NCBI RefSeq assembly: GCF_032854445.1
Contig: NC_088301.1
Span: forward strand, 59,656,512 to 59,720,511
Source of the DNA: Liolophura sinensis
Taxonomy: Eukaryota > Mollusca > Polyplacophora > Chitonida > Chitonidae
DNA: 64,000 bases
Direction: 5' to 3'
The notes under the pieces were generated by a model. That model did no database searches. It saw nothing but the letters and a program-made list of their open reading frames with translations, and was not told where the DNA came from. The position numbers and the translations under genes are program-made. How positions within the stretch are numbered: the first letter of the stretch is position 1; each line of letters opens with the position of its first letter. Below, one piece after another: positions 1 through 12,100 of this stretch.

Positions 1-600
1 ATAAACGCCGAAACATCATTTGCCACAAAACATGAATATTCGTAATATTAATATTATAGTCACACTCTTGCTCTTCAAGTTAAAAATGCTCATATATACT
101 GCTAAATGACACTTGATACCTGATCCCAACAGCAGCTGGAATACTATGTAGAAATTCGAGGTGTTCTTATTAATAAATATATTAATTATTAATTTTTAAT
201 ACTTTGCGCGTCAAATCTATTATTTTCGAAAATAAAGAAACCTTCATTATAAATTTATTTAATAACCGTACTCATCGCTTTTGTGTTTGCCTTTTAATGC
301 ATACATTAATTATATGACGTACTGAAACGTATGGACGTCAAACCCGTGATTTTTGCAAAAATAAAGAAACGTTCAAAATAAATTTATTAAGAACCGTAAT
401 TTACTATTTGATGGGTATTGCACGCTAAACCTGCCAAATATTTAATATTAAACCTGAAATCAGATATGTAATAGCCACATTATTCCTGCTTAAAGGAGAA
501 GAAACTTTAAATATTAATCAAATACCATTGGAAAGAGTATGCATTTCCTCGCAGGTGCATGCCATAAACAATTCTAATACGTACCTTAAGATGATAAATA
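1..600. other. AT-rich stretch without a recognisable gene
   Basis: No open frame, RNA gene or repeat array was recognised. Base composition is strongly AT-rich and rises in GC abruptly near 600, where the retrotransposon remnant begins. Confidence 0.6.
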
Positions 601-831
601 ATGGTCAGCGCCAAAATCCGCTGTGGGCGACTCCATTTCACCTAAGAACTAGTCCTGAAGTCTTCTGTGTTAGGAGGCGATTTGTCGCCGAAACCGCCGA
701 AGTGTAGTTCGTACATTTCCGGTAGAACTCCTCTTCCCAGAAGGTAGCGAACAGTACAGTTGCGTTTTCCGCTTGACGATCGGGAAACCGCAATGTTGGA
801 CGTAGGTTCCGAGTTTACACGAACAAGCGGA

Positions 832-1031
832 NNNNNNNNNNNNNNNNNNNNNNNNNNNNNNNNNNNNNNNNNNNNNNNNNNNNNNNNNNNNNNNNNNNNN
901 NNNNNNNNNNNNNNNNNNNNNNNNNNNNNNNNNNNNNNNNNNNNNNNNNNNNNNNNNNNNNNNNNNNNNNNNNNNNNNNNNNNNNNNNNNNNNNNNNNNN
1001 NNNNNNNNNNNNNNNNNNNNNNNNNNNNNNN
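832..1031. other. Assembly gap (200 Ns)
   Basis: Two hundred consecutive Ns, a placeholder length rather than a measured one. The gap falls inside the retrotransposon remnant, probably in its 5' LTR or leader, and may hide repeat sequence that failed to assemble. Confidence 0.99.
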
Positions 1032-1154
1032 GCAAGTTCGTTCCCTAGGGCTGGTGTTTACTAAGTGATATAAATTGTCCCGATCGAGATAGGTTAAGGG
1101 CGTTTCAAAGAAAGTTTATGAGGCAGGGCTGGGGAGTTTTATGACCAGGGAAAC

Positions 1155-1745
1155 GTGGAGCGCGGCATGATGTTCATTGGTTGTTCAAAAACTTTAAACG
1201 GCGTTATGGTAAACGTGATCCCCCAAGGCAGTTCGTCGGCGGTTGTTCACTCAGGGGCGAAGGTAGGGGGAGAGACCTTAGAAGATTTCGCCGATTGCAA
1301 TTTGGTTTTGGCCACTGTGGGATATTCCGGGGCCGCTGAGGATATGATACTGTCTTTATCCGTAGATCAGATCCTTAGAGGATGTGGCAAAAATGCTGGA
1401 GAGAGATGTAGGTGTAAAAGAGGTTGGGGTGCCAAAGTCCACTGAGGGTGCTAAGTCAGTTAGAATGGGACCCGAGGGTCGACCGACTTGGGATGATTTG
1501 ATGCATTTGATAATGAAGGCTTTGAGTCGATCCCATGATTCTGGAGGATGGGCTAATGCAAGTGCATCGGAAGCGTTGCCACCCTTGCCACCGTTTTGGA
1601 AAGATAGGCAGGGCTCCTAAGGTAGCAGGGGTGAGGGGGGGGGGTACCTTCAATTAAGGGCAATGTTCGACCACGTATCAGGTCATTTAGTCCCAATTGT
1701 CAATGTTTTATTTGTTGCCAGGGAGGCCATTTTGCCCGGGAGTGC
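1155..1745 (+). pseudogene. gag remnant with CCHC zinc knuckle (Ty3/gypsy)
   Basis: Two short overlapping open pieces (1155-1445 and 1384-1620) lie in different frames. They precede an intact CX2CX4HX4C zinc knuckle at 1704-1745 followed by basic residues. That motif binds nucleic acid in retroelement nucleocapsid proteins. The upstream pieces are not recognisable by themselves; position and the knuckle are the evidence for gag. The reading frame is broken by stops and shifts, so no functional protein is expected. Confidence 0.6.
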
Positions 1746-1779
1746 CGTCGGAGGTCCGGGTGCATCGAAAGATTCTATG

Positions 1780-2261
1780 TGATTGTGGTTTGATTTTCTC
1801 ACGGCTCATGGTTGTGTGGTTGATTTGTATCGGGAATGTGTTAAGTGGTAGGAGATAAAATTGTGCATGCTCAACATACATGTATATTGAACTCTGCTGG
1901 CCATAGGTTAGAAGTCCGTCGGGAAATGGTGAAAGATTGCACTGTAATATGCCCCCCCCCCCTCCCCTGAGTAAGGTGATCTTAACCGGTTATATGACGA
2001 GAAAAGGTCAGGGGAGTATGTGGTTGAACCATCTGCGCAGTAGAGGGGTTGCTTCCCCGGATGATTACAGACCAACCCGATTCAGTACATTTGGAGATGA
2101 CTAATGGGGGAGAACGAGAGGTTATCCTTAGACCAGGGACAGTTTTGGCTTGTGTCGTAGAAGTCGACACAGTTGTGGCTGAAAGCGATAAGGTCCCAGA
2201 AAATAGTGGGCGACAGAGATGTATTGCCGCCATATTATGTAGACTTGTATACCAAAGCTAG
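1780..2261 (+). pseudogene. Retroelement protease C-terminus and linker remnant
   Basis: Around 1785-1850 a short open piece reads like the end of a gypsy aspartic protease: a DFL-x-AHG-like motif, then a stop. The catalytic Asp-Thr/Ser-Gly triad was not found. The stretch at 2049-2261 resembles the poorly conserved linker between protease and reverse transcriptase. The region ends where reverse transcriptase should start, and integrase sequence follows within about 100 bases, marking an internal deletion. The identification is by position and weak motif memory. Confidence 0.45.
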
Positions 2262-2297
2262 TGAATAGCGGACAGGTAAACAGGTGTTCTTCGGCGA

Positions 2298-3283
2298 TTG
2301 TTGATGGACTTTAAAGACGTGTTACGTTCGTCCTTCCTTTGGCCCGGTAGGAGCGCAGATTGCACTGGCTTTGTTAGTACGTGTTCAACCTGTAACCGTA
2401 ACGAGAAACCCCGCCAAAATGTCAGAGTGGTGTTGGGCGAATATCACACTGGAGTGCCGCTGGAACCGGTACATTTAGATATTCTCAGCCCATTCCAAGT
2501 TAGCGCTAGGGGGAATAGGTATATTTTGCTTACGGTCGACCAATTCACTAAATGGGCGAGATATTTGCGTAGCCAGCCAGAACGCTGAGTTGATAGCTAG
2601 GGCATTTTTAGAGGATTTTGTGTGTCGGCTGGGTACTCCCTAACAGGTACATACTGATCAGGGGGCGTAATTTCGATGGGGCGTTATTTGTGGCTTTCTG
2701 CGAATTGTTCGAGATATCTAAGACCGGAACCACGCCTTATAGGTCATGTTCAAACGATATAATTGTTTTATTGCTACAGGTCATTCGTTGCTATTTGAAG
2801 CACGATAACCGTCATTGGGACGAAGATTTGCTTTTGTTTGGGATGGCTATCCGCTTTATGGTCACACCGAAAGACAGGATATACGCGCAGTGTGCTAGGG
2901 AGAGAGGTCGATTTCCCAGTGGAATTAGTCTTGGGGGGTGTCGAATTCTTGGTGGCCCTGGTTGATGACCGGTTGAGGAGTCCACAAGGAGGCAAGGCAA
3001 CAGTTGGGGCTAAGTCAAGATAGAAACGTACGTATGATCTTATGCTGGTTCAGCGTTCTTTCCCTGTCTGAGATTTGGTCTGTAGAGGGGATCTCGGGGC
3101 TGAGGCTGGACGGAGTAGGACATTGTGTCCAATTTTCATAGTGCCATTTATTAGCTCTGGAGGTATTGTCACTGGTGTTAAATCGGGTTGTAGGGCATGG
3201 CCGAAACGATGTGTTACATCATGATGTTTTGCGGTTGTGTGACAGCCCGCGTAGTTTCGTTGTAGGTTACGAGGAAGAGACAT
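2298..3283 (+). pseudogene. Integrase remnant of a Ty3/gypsy element
   Basis: The CXXC half of the zinc-binding domain is visible (CSTC near 2380). It is followed by the core start (HLDIL and VDQFTKW motifs, about 2470-2560) and a second-aspartate region (TDQG near 2655) that lies in another frame. The block carrying the catalytic glutamate is not present where expected near 2745-2770. A tail resembling the post-integrase domain continues to about 3280 with several stops. In intact elements integrase inserts the cDNA into host DNA. This copy has at least two frame changes and lacks the glutamate, so it cannot encode an active enzyme. Confidence 0.8.
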
Positions 3284-3702
3284 GAACTTTTATCGGGTAG
3301 CGAACGAGTTACTAGGTCTACTGTCCCCGCTCCCGCTATCCCCGCTGGCGGCGACCCTTGGGGTCTTGGTGAGATCACTAGAGGACCTCCCGGACCCCCC
3401 CCCCCCCCCCCATCCTCCTGACTCCTCGGACCTCATTCTGTCTGTATCTTGTTCAGGGGAAGTCGGATCTTCAGACAGGCAGTTGTCGCCTTGTGGTTCT
3501 CTTCCGTTGGTGCGGGGCTCTTATCGGAGACCCCGCCCCATGGCCGAGGATTCCTGGACGGGTGGCCTGGGCTTGGAGACCATGTTTCGCCTACCCTTGG
3601 CTACACAAGGTCGTTTAGTTCGGCCTCCCACAAACCTTTGCGATTGTCAGTGTTAGGTAGGGATTTGGATAATCTATTGGGCAGGGTTTTATTTTCATAG
3701 CT

Positions 3703-3804
3703 ATGGCCGATGATCTTTTGGACGAGAGTGGGAACATTCATTCTTCCGGGGCAGGTAATGTGCCAAGCCGCCATGTGTTATTCTCTGTTCCTAACTTTGC
3801 ATGA
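3703..3804 (+). pseudogene. Short 3' open frame in retroelement remnant, unassigned
   Basis: An ATG at 3703 opens a frame of 33 codons to a stop near 3804. The same frame stays open for roughly 20 codons after that stop. It lies downstream of the integrase remnant, inside the GC-rich block, so it may be a broken third ORF or part of the 3' untranslated region. I recognise no domain. Confidence 0.25.
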
Positions 3805-3930
3805 TTGGGGGATGGATTTCATTGTAACTGTGCTGTTGCAGTTAACCTTTCAGAGGTGTTGTCCCCGTTTTCATAAGCGGTGGGGGCATTGCAGACCTGA
3901 CCACCAAGCCATGTACTGCTCCCAAGATCA

Positions 3931-5536
3931 GAAATAATATGTGACGTACATGTAACCCATCATTTTACACCTTTCCACACATTTGGAGGCATTTTTACAA
4001 TGAACTGGCTTTCTTTCTTGAATGAACATGTTTATCTTATTTCTTTTTTTCTTTCTTTCTATTTCCTTGTTTATGCATTGTATAAATTCTCTTATCACAA
4101 ACAATGTTTAAGTTCCGATACAGGGAAAAACAACAAACACACAAAAGGTAATAATAAAAATAATAATAATTGTAAAAAATTTTAGTAACTAAGAAATAAA
4201 CATTTTAGAATTTGAGAAAACAAACAAAAACATAGCACATAATAAAAGTTCATAAAATTTATTTCAGAAACCTAATGACAATGAATTAGTAAATAACTTG
4301 TATTAAAATAGAACTATTTAAATCCAACATTTGATACTATTTACAAAGTTGGAAAGTATTTTTTTATCACAATGTATTACAAATGTAAACTTATTAATTT
4401 GAACAAGATCAATTAATCCTCCTAATTTATCATCAAATGTCTTCTGAAAGACATGTGGAATTATAATGAGAAAAGGTTTGACTGATCACAAGTTATACAA
4501 TTTGACCAGTAATTCACCCCAAAACTGACCATTATCTCCCCTTAGGAGGCCATATTCTGCATAATGTTGAGTTAATTACAGATTATTGCTAATGAACGTT
4601 ATAAACATTTCCTGGCATAATGTTCACAATTTAATAAATTAAAGACCTTAAAGATGCAATTTTCTTGAAGATGCAATAGAGCCGCACCTCATTAGAATAC
4701 CACGCATAATGGAATTTACATGAGCAATTTTTAAAGCTTGACATTACATGTCGTTGCATTGATTTGGAGAAATTGAGATTTGCATAGTGACAATTCAGTT
4801 CTTCCATTTTATGGACATATTAATATCAGAAATGATTACACATGTGACAGAACATGTTGGTTTTGTTTGCTTGAGATACAATGTATTAAAACTTACGACA
4901 CAAATATAATAAAGCACTGTGATAAAGCTCATGGCAAAATTTTCAGCTGTGTAAGACATTTGCAAACTTTCTTTGAATATTGACATTTCAGAAGGGTAAA
5001 AGGTTTCATTAATTGACATGAGTGTGTGAAATAAGAATGCCTCAGTGAAATTTGCTTTGCAACAGATCACATGTGAATATGCCTTATGTTTCATATTATG
5101 TATTTTTTAAAATTGTATGAAGAACAGAAGTTTTACATGTTGATGTTTTTACGTAAAAATGGGGCAATGGTTACCAGACAACAATACAGAAATTAAAAAA
5201 TGAGGTAGATTTGTTACTTTCAAACAAAATTGTACACAATATACATATATAAAACCACAACCAATTCTTCAACATTATATGTATATATATATATATTAAT
5301 ATTAATATAATACACAGAAATGATATCATAAGTTGATTAATGAAGCAGGTGATCTTCAATAATGTTTAATAAAAAAAAAAAAAAGAAAAAGATCCTTTTG
5401 AAACATGTCCACTAATTAAATACAATATTATCTACAAAAACATATCTCATTGATCTCTACTTATACAGATCTATTGCTGATTATATGTATCCTCACATGT
5501 ACACACACAAAATGGCACCACTGTTACACTACCACG
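3931..5536. other. Intergenic, AT-rich, no gene seen
   Basis: Only simple sequence was seen: an (AT)n run at about 5276-5298 and an A-run near 5370-5385. Short open frames here have no recognisable motif or codon bias. Confidence 0.6.
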
Positions 5537-5775
5537 CAAGCAAAAGTTCATCACTACCCCAGCAAAAGTTCATCACTACCCAAGCAAAAGTTCATCACTA
5601 CCCCAGCAAAAGTTCACCACTATGTAAGCAAAAGTTCATCACTACCCCAGCAAAAGTTCATCACTACCCAAGCAAAGGTTCACCACTACCCCAGCAAAAG
5701 TTCATCACTACCCAAGCAAAGATTCACCACTACCCAAGCAAAAGTTCACCACTACCCATGCAAAAGTTCACCTAC
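5537..5775. repeat. 22-bp minisatellite, about 11 copies
   Basis: Unit starts were counted at 5539, 5561, 5583, 5605, 5627 and so on to 5759, a strict 22-base period. The core is 'agcaaaagttcatcactac'. Variation is mostly c/a at the unit end and t/c in 'catcac'. Because 22 is not a multiple of three and the unit lacks plus-strand stops, overlapping long frames appear here; they are artefacts of the repeat. The array lies just 3' of MGLL. Confidence 0.95.
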
Positions 5776-6144
5776 TACAATACACTGAATATTATAAAAT
5801 ATCAGTTTGTTCGAACAATTCTTCTTTGCATTCACCAAAAAAAAAAAAAGAAAAAAATGTCGTCTTAGAATCACATATACTGCTGTGGTTTTAATGCTCA
5901 TCATTAAAGCATTATTCAGACTATGGGTATTCTGGATATTTCAATACGAATGTTACCATCGAAACTGTTTGCAGAATATATAATCTTGGAAATCTATCTC
6001 TATCAGTAATGTCATATGTGTTTTCCCTTCACGATGAACCTTTTACAATCAAGGTACTTCAATGATCTCCCATTTTAACAGCATGCTTATATCGGTTGCT
6101 AGCAAGACGCCTTTGTTCTCAATGTCCAGGGTTACATTGACAGA

Positions 6145-9100
6145 TCAGTTTATTTCACTTTGTACCACAGGACTCATGCGTTGTTCTATCCATTCCTTAA
6201 TGTCTTGTCTAACTCGCTCGCCGTCTTCTCCTGGTTCGGAATGCAACTGATGATAAAAGCCAGTATATACCTGAAAAAATGAGACTATGACTGTAACACC
6301 GTACGCTCTCGTGTGGACAATCATCCCTTACCTTCCCCCATGTTAACTGTACTGGAGACAGGTGAGCACGGGGGTTCCCCAAATGGGGGATTAGGGGATC
6401 TGCTGAAAATTTGGTTCACCACTGACCCACCAAAACAGAATGATTCACATTGAATAGGATTATGGACAAATCCGATTCGGTTACAAATTCGATTTGAACG
6501 AGAATATGGTTCAATTGTGCTAAATTCAATTTGATTATGACTGTGCATGTTTGCGACACATGGAATCCCAAAGCTATACCAGAAATGCGATACATTGGAA
6601 GGTGGCATGAAAATCAATTCTGAAAAAATGTGAATAAATTTGAATTGAGGCAAATTAAATGAACCATATTTAATGTGTAACAGCCTTTGTTATTAAATAC
6701 CTAATAGTTTGTTTGCAGCTTTTAGAATGTTTTCACCTCTATTGGTACTTTTGACAGGAACACACAGAGTATGTCTTGAACACCTGAAGCTTCGGTTTTT
6801 AACAAAATAATCCTAACAAGTAGCCCTCACCAGCATGGACTTTTTAGGGATACAAAGTACTATACAGATATACGGTAAATCAACAATGTTAAATATTTTA
6901 ATATGTTAAGATCTAAACCATGCCAGTTATAACGCTAAAATACAACTGGATTTGTATGAAACAACCATAATGTATATTTAATTTATTACACTAGATATAT
7001 TTGCTGTATACCTTCAGTGTTTTATCTTTGCTTCTTATTTTTTCATTCATCAGAGTAGCTCCTGAAACATCCACTATTTTATCAGTATCACCATGTAGAA
7101 TAAGGACGGGCCACTCAATCTGCTCGAAATTCTCCTGAATGCGGTTCATGGCATCCAGCATGCACAATCCCCATCTGTGGAGAGAATAATTTTGAAAGAA
7201 TAACAGATTGGAAACAAAACTGATTTAACTGGGGGAAAATGAAGTGAACCCTCAACAAATGTACTTCACTTAAGTATAAAGGTTATTAGACATTCAGGTA
7301 AGCAATAAAACTATTATAAGTGAAATTATAAAACTAATCTACTGAAGGAAATGTATTATTTCACACTAACATTGCATCTCCATTTAGACAGCTATCCTTC
7401 AGATCTTTTAACACCATGACTTAGTGAAAGATGGCACAAAACCCTACTCTTGTGCAGCCAGACTTGCAGACAGGAGGGTTGTATCTCTATGAATATCTCT
7501 GATGCGGCACACTCAGAAGTGGTGGGTGGGAGGACAGATTCAAGTTTGTGTGCATTTGCTGCTTCCATTATTCTAATTGACAAAATTACACAATATCATG
7601 CTCAGCCCATACTTTATACTTGACCTGTTGTGAAATGTTGCTTTTATCTTGAATTTGCCCTTGTTTAATACTATATTAACTTACTTTGCCTTCAAACCAC
7701 CGTGCCAAACTAGAGGGTCATTTTTATATCTCTCAACCTGTGGGATATAAAATGCACATTTAGATAACATACAAGATCATAGATGTGTTTAGAAGTGAAA
7801 AAAAAAAAAAAAAAAGGAATGATTTATCTTTAATATGAACAAGAGTTAAAATGCAGGAAGATTGTTCTCTATTATTTTTCCATACTAGTTAATATGTGAA
7901 TTCTTCATATACAGTGATAGTGTTGTAATTTCACACTCTTACAGGATATTTAGTGCAACAGGACAGGCATACTCATGACCCTGAATGTAACCCTAATTTT
8001 GAAGCCAACAAAAAGGCTTTGTATATGTAGTAGTATATCTAAATACAGTACACCAAAAGCAATAACATGAACAGTGTCTTTTTAACTTCAAAGAGTACAA
8101 ACAACAGCATGTACATGTAACTGCTCTAGTGAGTTAACCCTCACCACTGTGCATGATGCATGAATAATATATCTCCACATTTAACAACAGGCAAGATAAT
8201 CAACAAAAGTCTACACCAGAGTGTAAACCAAAACAAAGGGGTGGAAAGGTCATTAACAGAAGAAAGATGTTAAAAATATTGTATGTGCAATATGGAATGT
8301 TAAAATTATTGTTAATACTGAATTTATGAAGAAATATATCATATATCATTACCAATGTCATTAGTCCAACACCAACAAATACTAATGCTTTAACAACTTC
8401 TTTTATTCTGACTGTCCCCTCTTCCCACACTACCATTACAGTTCCCCCAGTCCCCTTTATTGCCCCCCCCCCCCCCCAACCAATTTCACAGGCATAACAA
8501 AAAAAAAAAACAACAAAAAACAAGATGACTATTTCATATGGTGCCAACTCAATTACACGCTGATTAGTTCATAATAATTAAAGTGAATTATATCAATAAG
8601 CTTAATGGCCGCACAAACTGGTTTAACACTAAGTACATGTAGTGCTCCTGCTTTTCGTGAACCTGGCAAATAATAATCTATCTTTAAATGTCAAAACTCT
8701 TTCCATGAGGGGTAAGACTTCAGAACAGGAATGGAGTTTACCACTTGTAAGTTGCGAGTTACAACCTCTGTTGCCATCCAACCCACAGGACACTGTGGCC
8801 ACAACCACGACAACAGTGTAGCCAGGTACAGCTGAAATGCAGGGAAAAGTCACCAAACTCATGCCTCAAGCCTTGGCACAAATAACGCATTCAACCATTT
8901 GATGCTTTAACACAAAACAGGTGGTGTTAGTGTTAATAAGACACTCGGTCAGTATAGAGTTAAGTGTCAATTTACCACCCATACCAGTGCAACGTGCATA
9001 CAAGATAATAGCATAGGAAGAGTTCAGGCAGAAATCACTACACCAACAAATCACTACACCAACATATCAGAATTGTTACCGCTGCAGCATCTCTGCTGAC

Positions 9101-12100
9101 ACCACTGTTATCTAAACACATCACTGGAAATTGTGGGCATATCCGAGCAACCCATTTCCCCATGTATTGCTGCAAAGAATATCAGTTGTAGTCTATATGA
9201 GGGAGTACTTTGTTTTGAAATCTGAATCACATAGTGTGTAATAAATGGTAAATTTAAGATACTTTTTGAAACTGACTGGAGTTAAACTCTACAAATTAAG
9301 ATTCAGATAAGCTTTCTTTCAAACCTGATGTCATTTTGTTCAGTCTGATATATAAGTAGTAACAGTTTTAGATTCCATGAAGTTTTTAGGATTATACTCA
9401 TGAAAACTAGAGACAACCATGTTAGTGCAAGCTGTCTGCACTAATGAGTGACCAATTGACCACCTACCCTGAAAGGTGACAAGGCTTCTGGACTGGCCAC
9501 AATGGCAGCAGCTATTAACACAATACCCTCAAAGTATTTTGCTCTTTCTAGTCCACACATCACAGCTATGGCACCACCCTGCAGAAACAAATTCTCCGAA
9601 CTGGCAAATACTCATAAAAAAATAAGGCATCAAATGTTAGAAGAACCCTAAAGGGGAGCAAGTTCATTAAGATTTTTAAAAAAAATCAATCACATTTACT
9701 TTTTGAGTATTACAATGACATGAAAGAGCCTAAATTACATTTGAAAATCCTTTCAGTTTCTTTTAATGGTTTTGAGAATACACATCAGAGGTGAACCTTG
9801 AAGAGAAGCAAACAGAGTAAAAATTTGTACGTCTTTAACTTCTGGTATCCTATATCATCCACATGAACACACCATAGAATGTCCAATCATGAACAATGGC
9901 AGCCCGGGATACTCGTCCCTCTTCTTGTCACAATGCTGGAAAACATCACTGATGTATGTACTAAACGTTTCAATGTGAACTCTGTCACCTTCACTCTGAC
10001 CATGACCAACTGAAACAGGAAAAGCAGAAAGTTATCAACTCCTAAAGATACAGGATATACTGATGGATCATAATGGTCATGGCCATAAACACTTTACAGA
10101 CATATTGCTTCAGCAGTTCTGCTTAACGTAGCATTACATGCTTTTGGCAAAATGGGCCCAAGATTTAACTGTGTCAGTGTGAGGAGGAGCTAAACTGCAC
10201 TTGGGAAGTGGTACACTCTCTGAGACACCTGGGTAGATTAGATTTAGATAAGAACTGGTTTGAATTAGACACCAGTCTTGACTTGCAGAAGACCATCAAA
10301 ACTTAAGAGACCGAAACTACAATTGGACAGGGACCGGGCTAGACCAACCAAGAGTTTGGGATCACAGATCAGATTTTAGAGGAGTGGCTAGATTGGGAGG
10401 AGACTTGGTGGGGAGGTGGGCCCCTCCATGTCTAAACTGGCTGCCTCCATGTCTAGACTGGCCGCCTCTGTGTCTAGACTGGCCGCCTCCGTGTCTAGAC
10501 TGGCCCCCTCCATGTCTAGACTAGCTGCCTCCATGTCTTAGCTGGCTGCCTCCGTGTCTGGACTGGCCACCTCCGTGTCTAATCTGGCTGCCTCCGTGTC
10601 TAGACTGGCCCCTCCGTGTCTAGATTGGCCACCGTCAAGTCTAGACTGGCTGCCTACATGTGTAGACTGGCTGCCCACATGTCTAGACTGGCTGCCTCCA
10701 TGTGTAGATTGGCTGCCCACATGTCTAGACTGGCTGCCTCCATGTGTAGATTGGCTGCCCACATGTCTAGACTGGCCGCCTACATGTGTAGACTGGCTGC
10801 CCACATGTCTAGACTGGCTGCCTCCATGTCTAGACTGGCTGCCTCCATGTCTAGATTGGCTGCCTCTATCTACAATGACTACTAAATTACAATTTAGCTC
10901 AATGTTAAGAAATGATGAATCATGCATTTATCCTACCATTATTTTCTATTTAGATGTTTTGGCTTTCTTGATCTGTAACTAAAATAACTTTCATTGAGAA
11001 TTATATTTTAACTGAATATAGAGAAATGATAAATCGTACATTTATTCAACATAAATGTGGGGGAAACCCACAACCATCTGCAGGTTGCTGGCAGACCTTC
11101 CCACGTACGGCCAGAGAGAAAGCCTGCATGAGTTGGACTTGAACTCACAGCGACCGCATTGGTGAGAGACTCCTGGGTCATTACGCTGTGCTAGCGCGCT
11201 AACCAACTGAGCCACGGAGGCCCCTTTATTCAACAAATATTTTCCATTTAGAAATTCCTTGATGGATAAATAAAATATACTTGCCATTTTCTCTGTTTCC
11301 AGCCTTCAGAACTTTGACATCATCTATGTTGATAGACTATCAGCATAACAACAGGGTAGCTACCAAGCCTGGCTTGCTAAAAACTATAAGCTTTAATACG
11401 CCCTACAGTCAATCACGCAGACGTACATGTACATGCGGCAATAATTTTTTTGTGCCAATGTAAAAAAAAATAGGAAATATAGAAATTTTTTCCAAATAAC
11501 AGGAGATTTATAGGATCCTATTAAAAAAAATAGCAAAATATAGGAAATATAGGAGCGCTGGAACCACTGGCTGCTGTATAAATGACCGTTATGACGTGTG
11601 GCAGGTGTGCACAGGCAGCTGTCACCCACTGACACTAAAACACTTACCATGATCATGGGAGAAGACCAAACAACCGATGTTCACAAGAATCTCAGCCACC
11701 TTGGTGTACCAAAGACAGTGCTCTGCGACTCCATGGGCAATAAACACAAGAGCTCTGAAACAGGAAGAAACAATAATAAAATTACACATTAAAGAAAAAC
11801 AACAAAAAATAGAACAAAATGTATGCCATTACATAATTACACCTGTTGGTTGCATTGAATCTCTGTGTACAAGACTTTGTATACTAAAAATCCTATTTTG
11901 AAATTAAACCCAAGGCCATATTTTCTGGGTGCAACAATAAATAACAGCAGTTAACCTAACTGCTATAGCATTATAATGTATATGGAATTTGATATTAAAT
12001 AAGCCACATGTAATTGTGATGGAAACTGTTTACTGAAGATGTATTTTAGGTGCAAAACATGACTTGCGGCTATGTATAATGCAGAAACTTATGCGACAAT

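Larger units (their letters stand above)
600..3930 (+). mobile_element. Degenerate, internally deleted Ty3/gypsy-type LTR retrotransposon
   Basis: This block is clearly GC-richer than the AT-rich DNA on both sides. It reads on the plus strand in the usual order: a gag-like region (about 1155-1620), a CX2CX4HX4C zinc knuckle (1704-1745), the end of a protease-like domain (about 1785-1850), a protease-to-RT linker-like stretch (2049-2230), integrase (about 2340-2960), and a post-integrase C-terminal region (about 3030-3280). Stops and frameshifts break every segment. The reverse transcriptase and RNase H domains, normally about 1.5 kb, are absent between about 2235 and 2300. I could not match a left repeat to a right repeat, so the LTR ends are not fixed. 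The family call rests on remembered integrase motifs. Exact borders are uncertain. Confidence 0.8.

Noticed and set aside
3282-3700. Proline-rich and overlapping frames after the integrase remnant
   Set aside because: They span a 14-C run and lie in the broken retroelement. There is no domain or consistent frame.
8629-8862. Minus-strand frame between MGLL exons 5 and 6
   Set aside because: It lies in an intron bounded by good splice sites, and joining it would break the MGLL frame and homology.
10538-10982. Open frames on both strands with heptad repeats
   Set aside because: They are translations of the 21-bp minisatellite inside MGLL intron 2.
11150-11224. tRNA-like sequence with A and B boxes
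   Set aside because: It is the head of a SINE with body, tail and target duplication, not a stand-alone tRNA gene.
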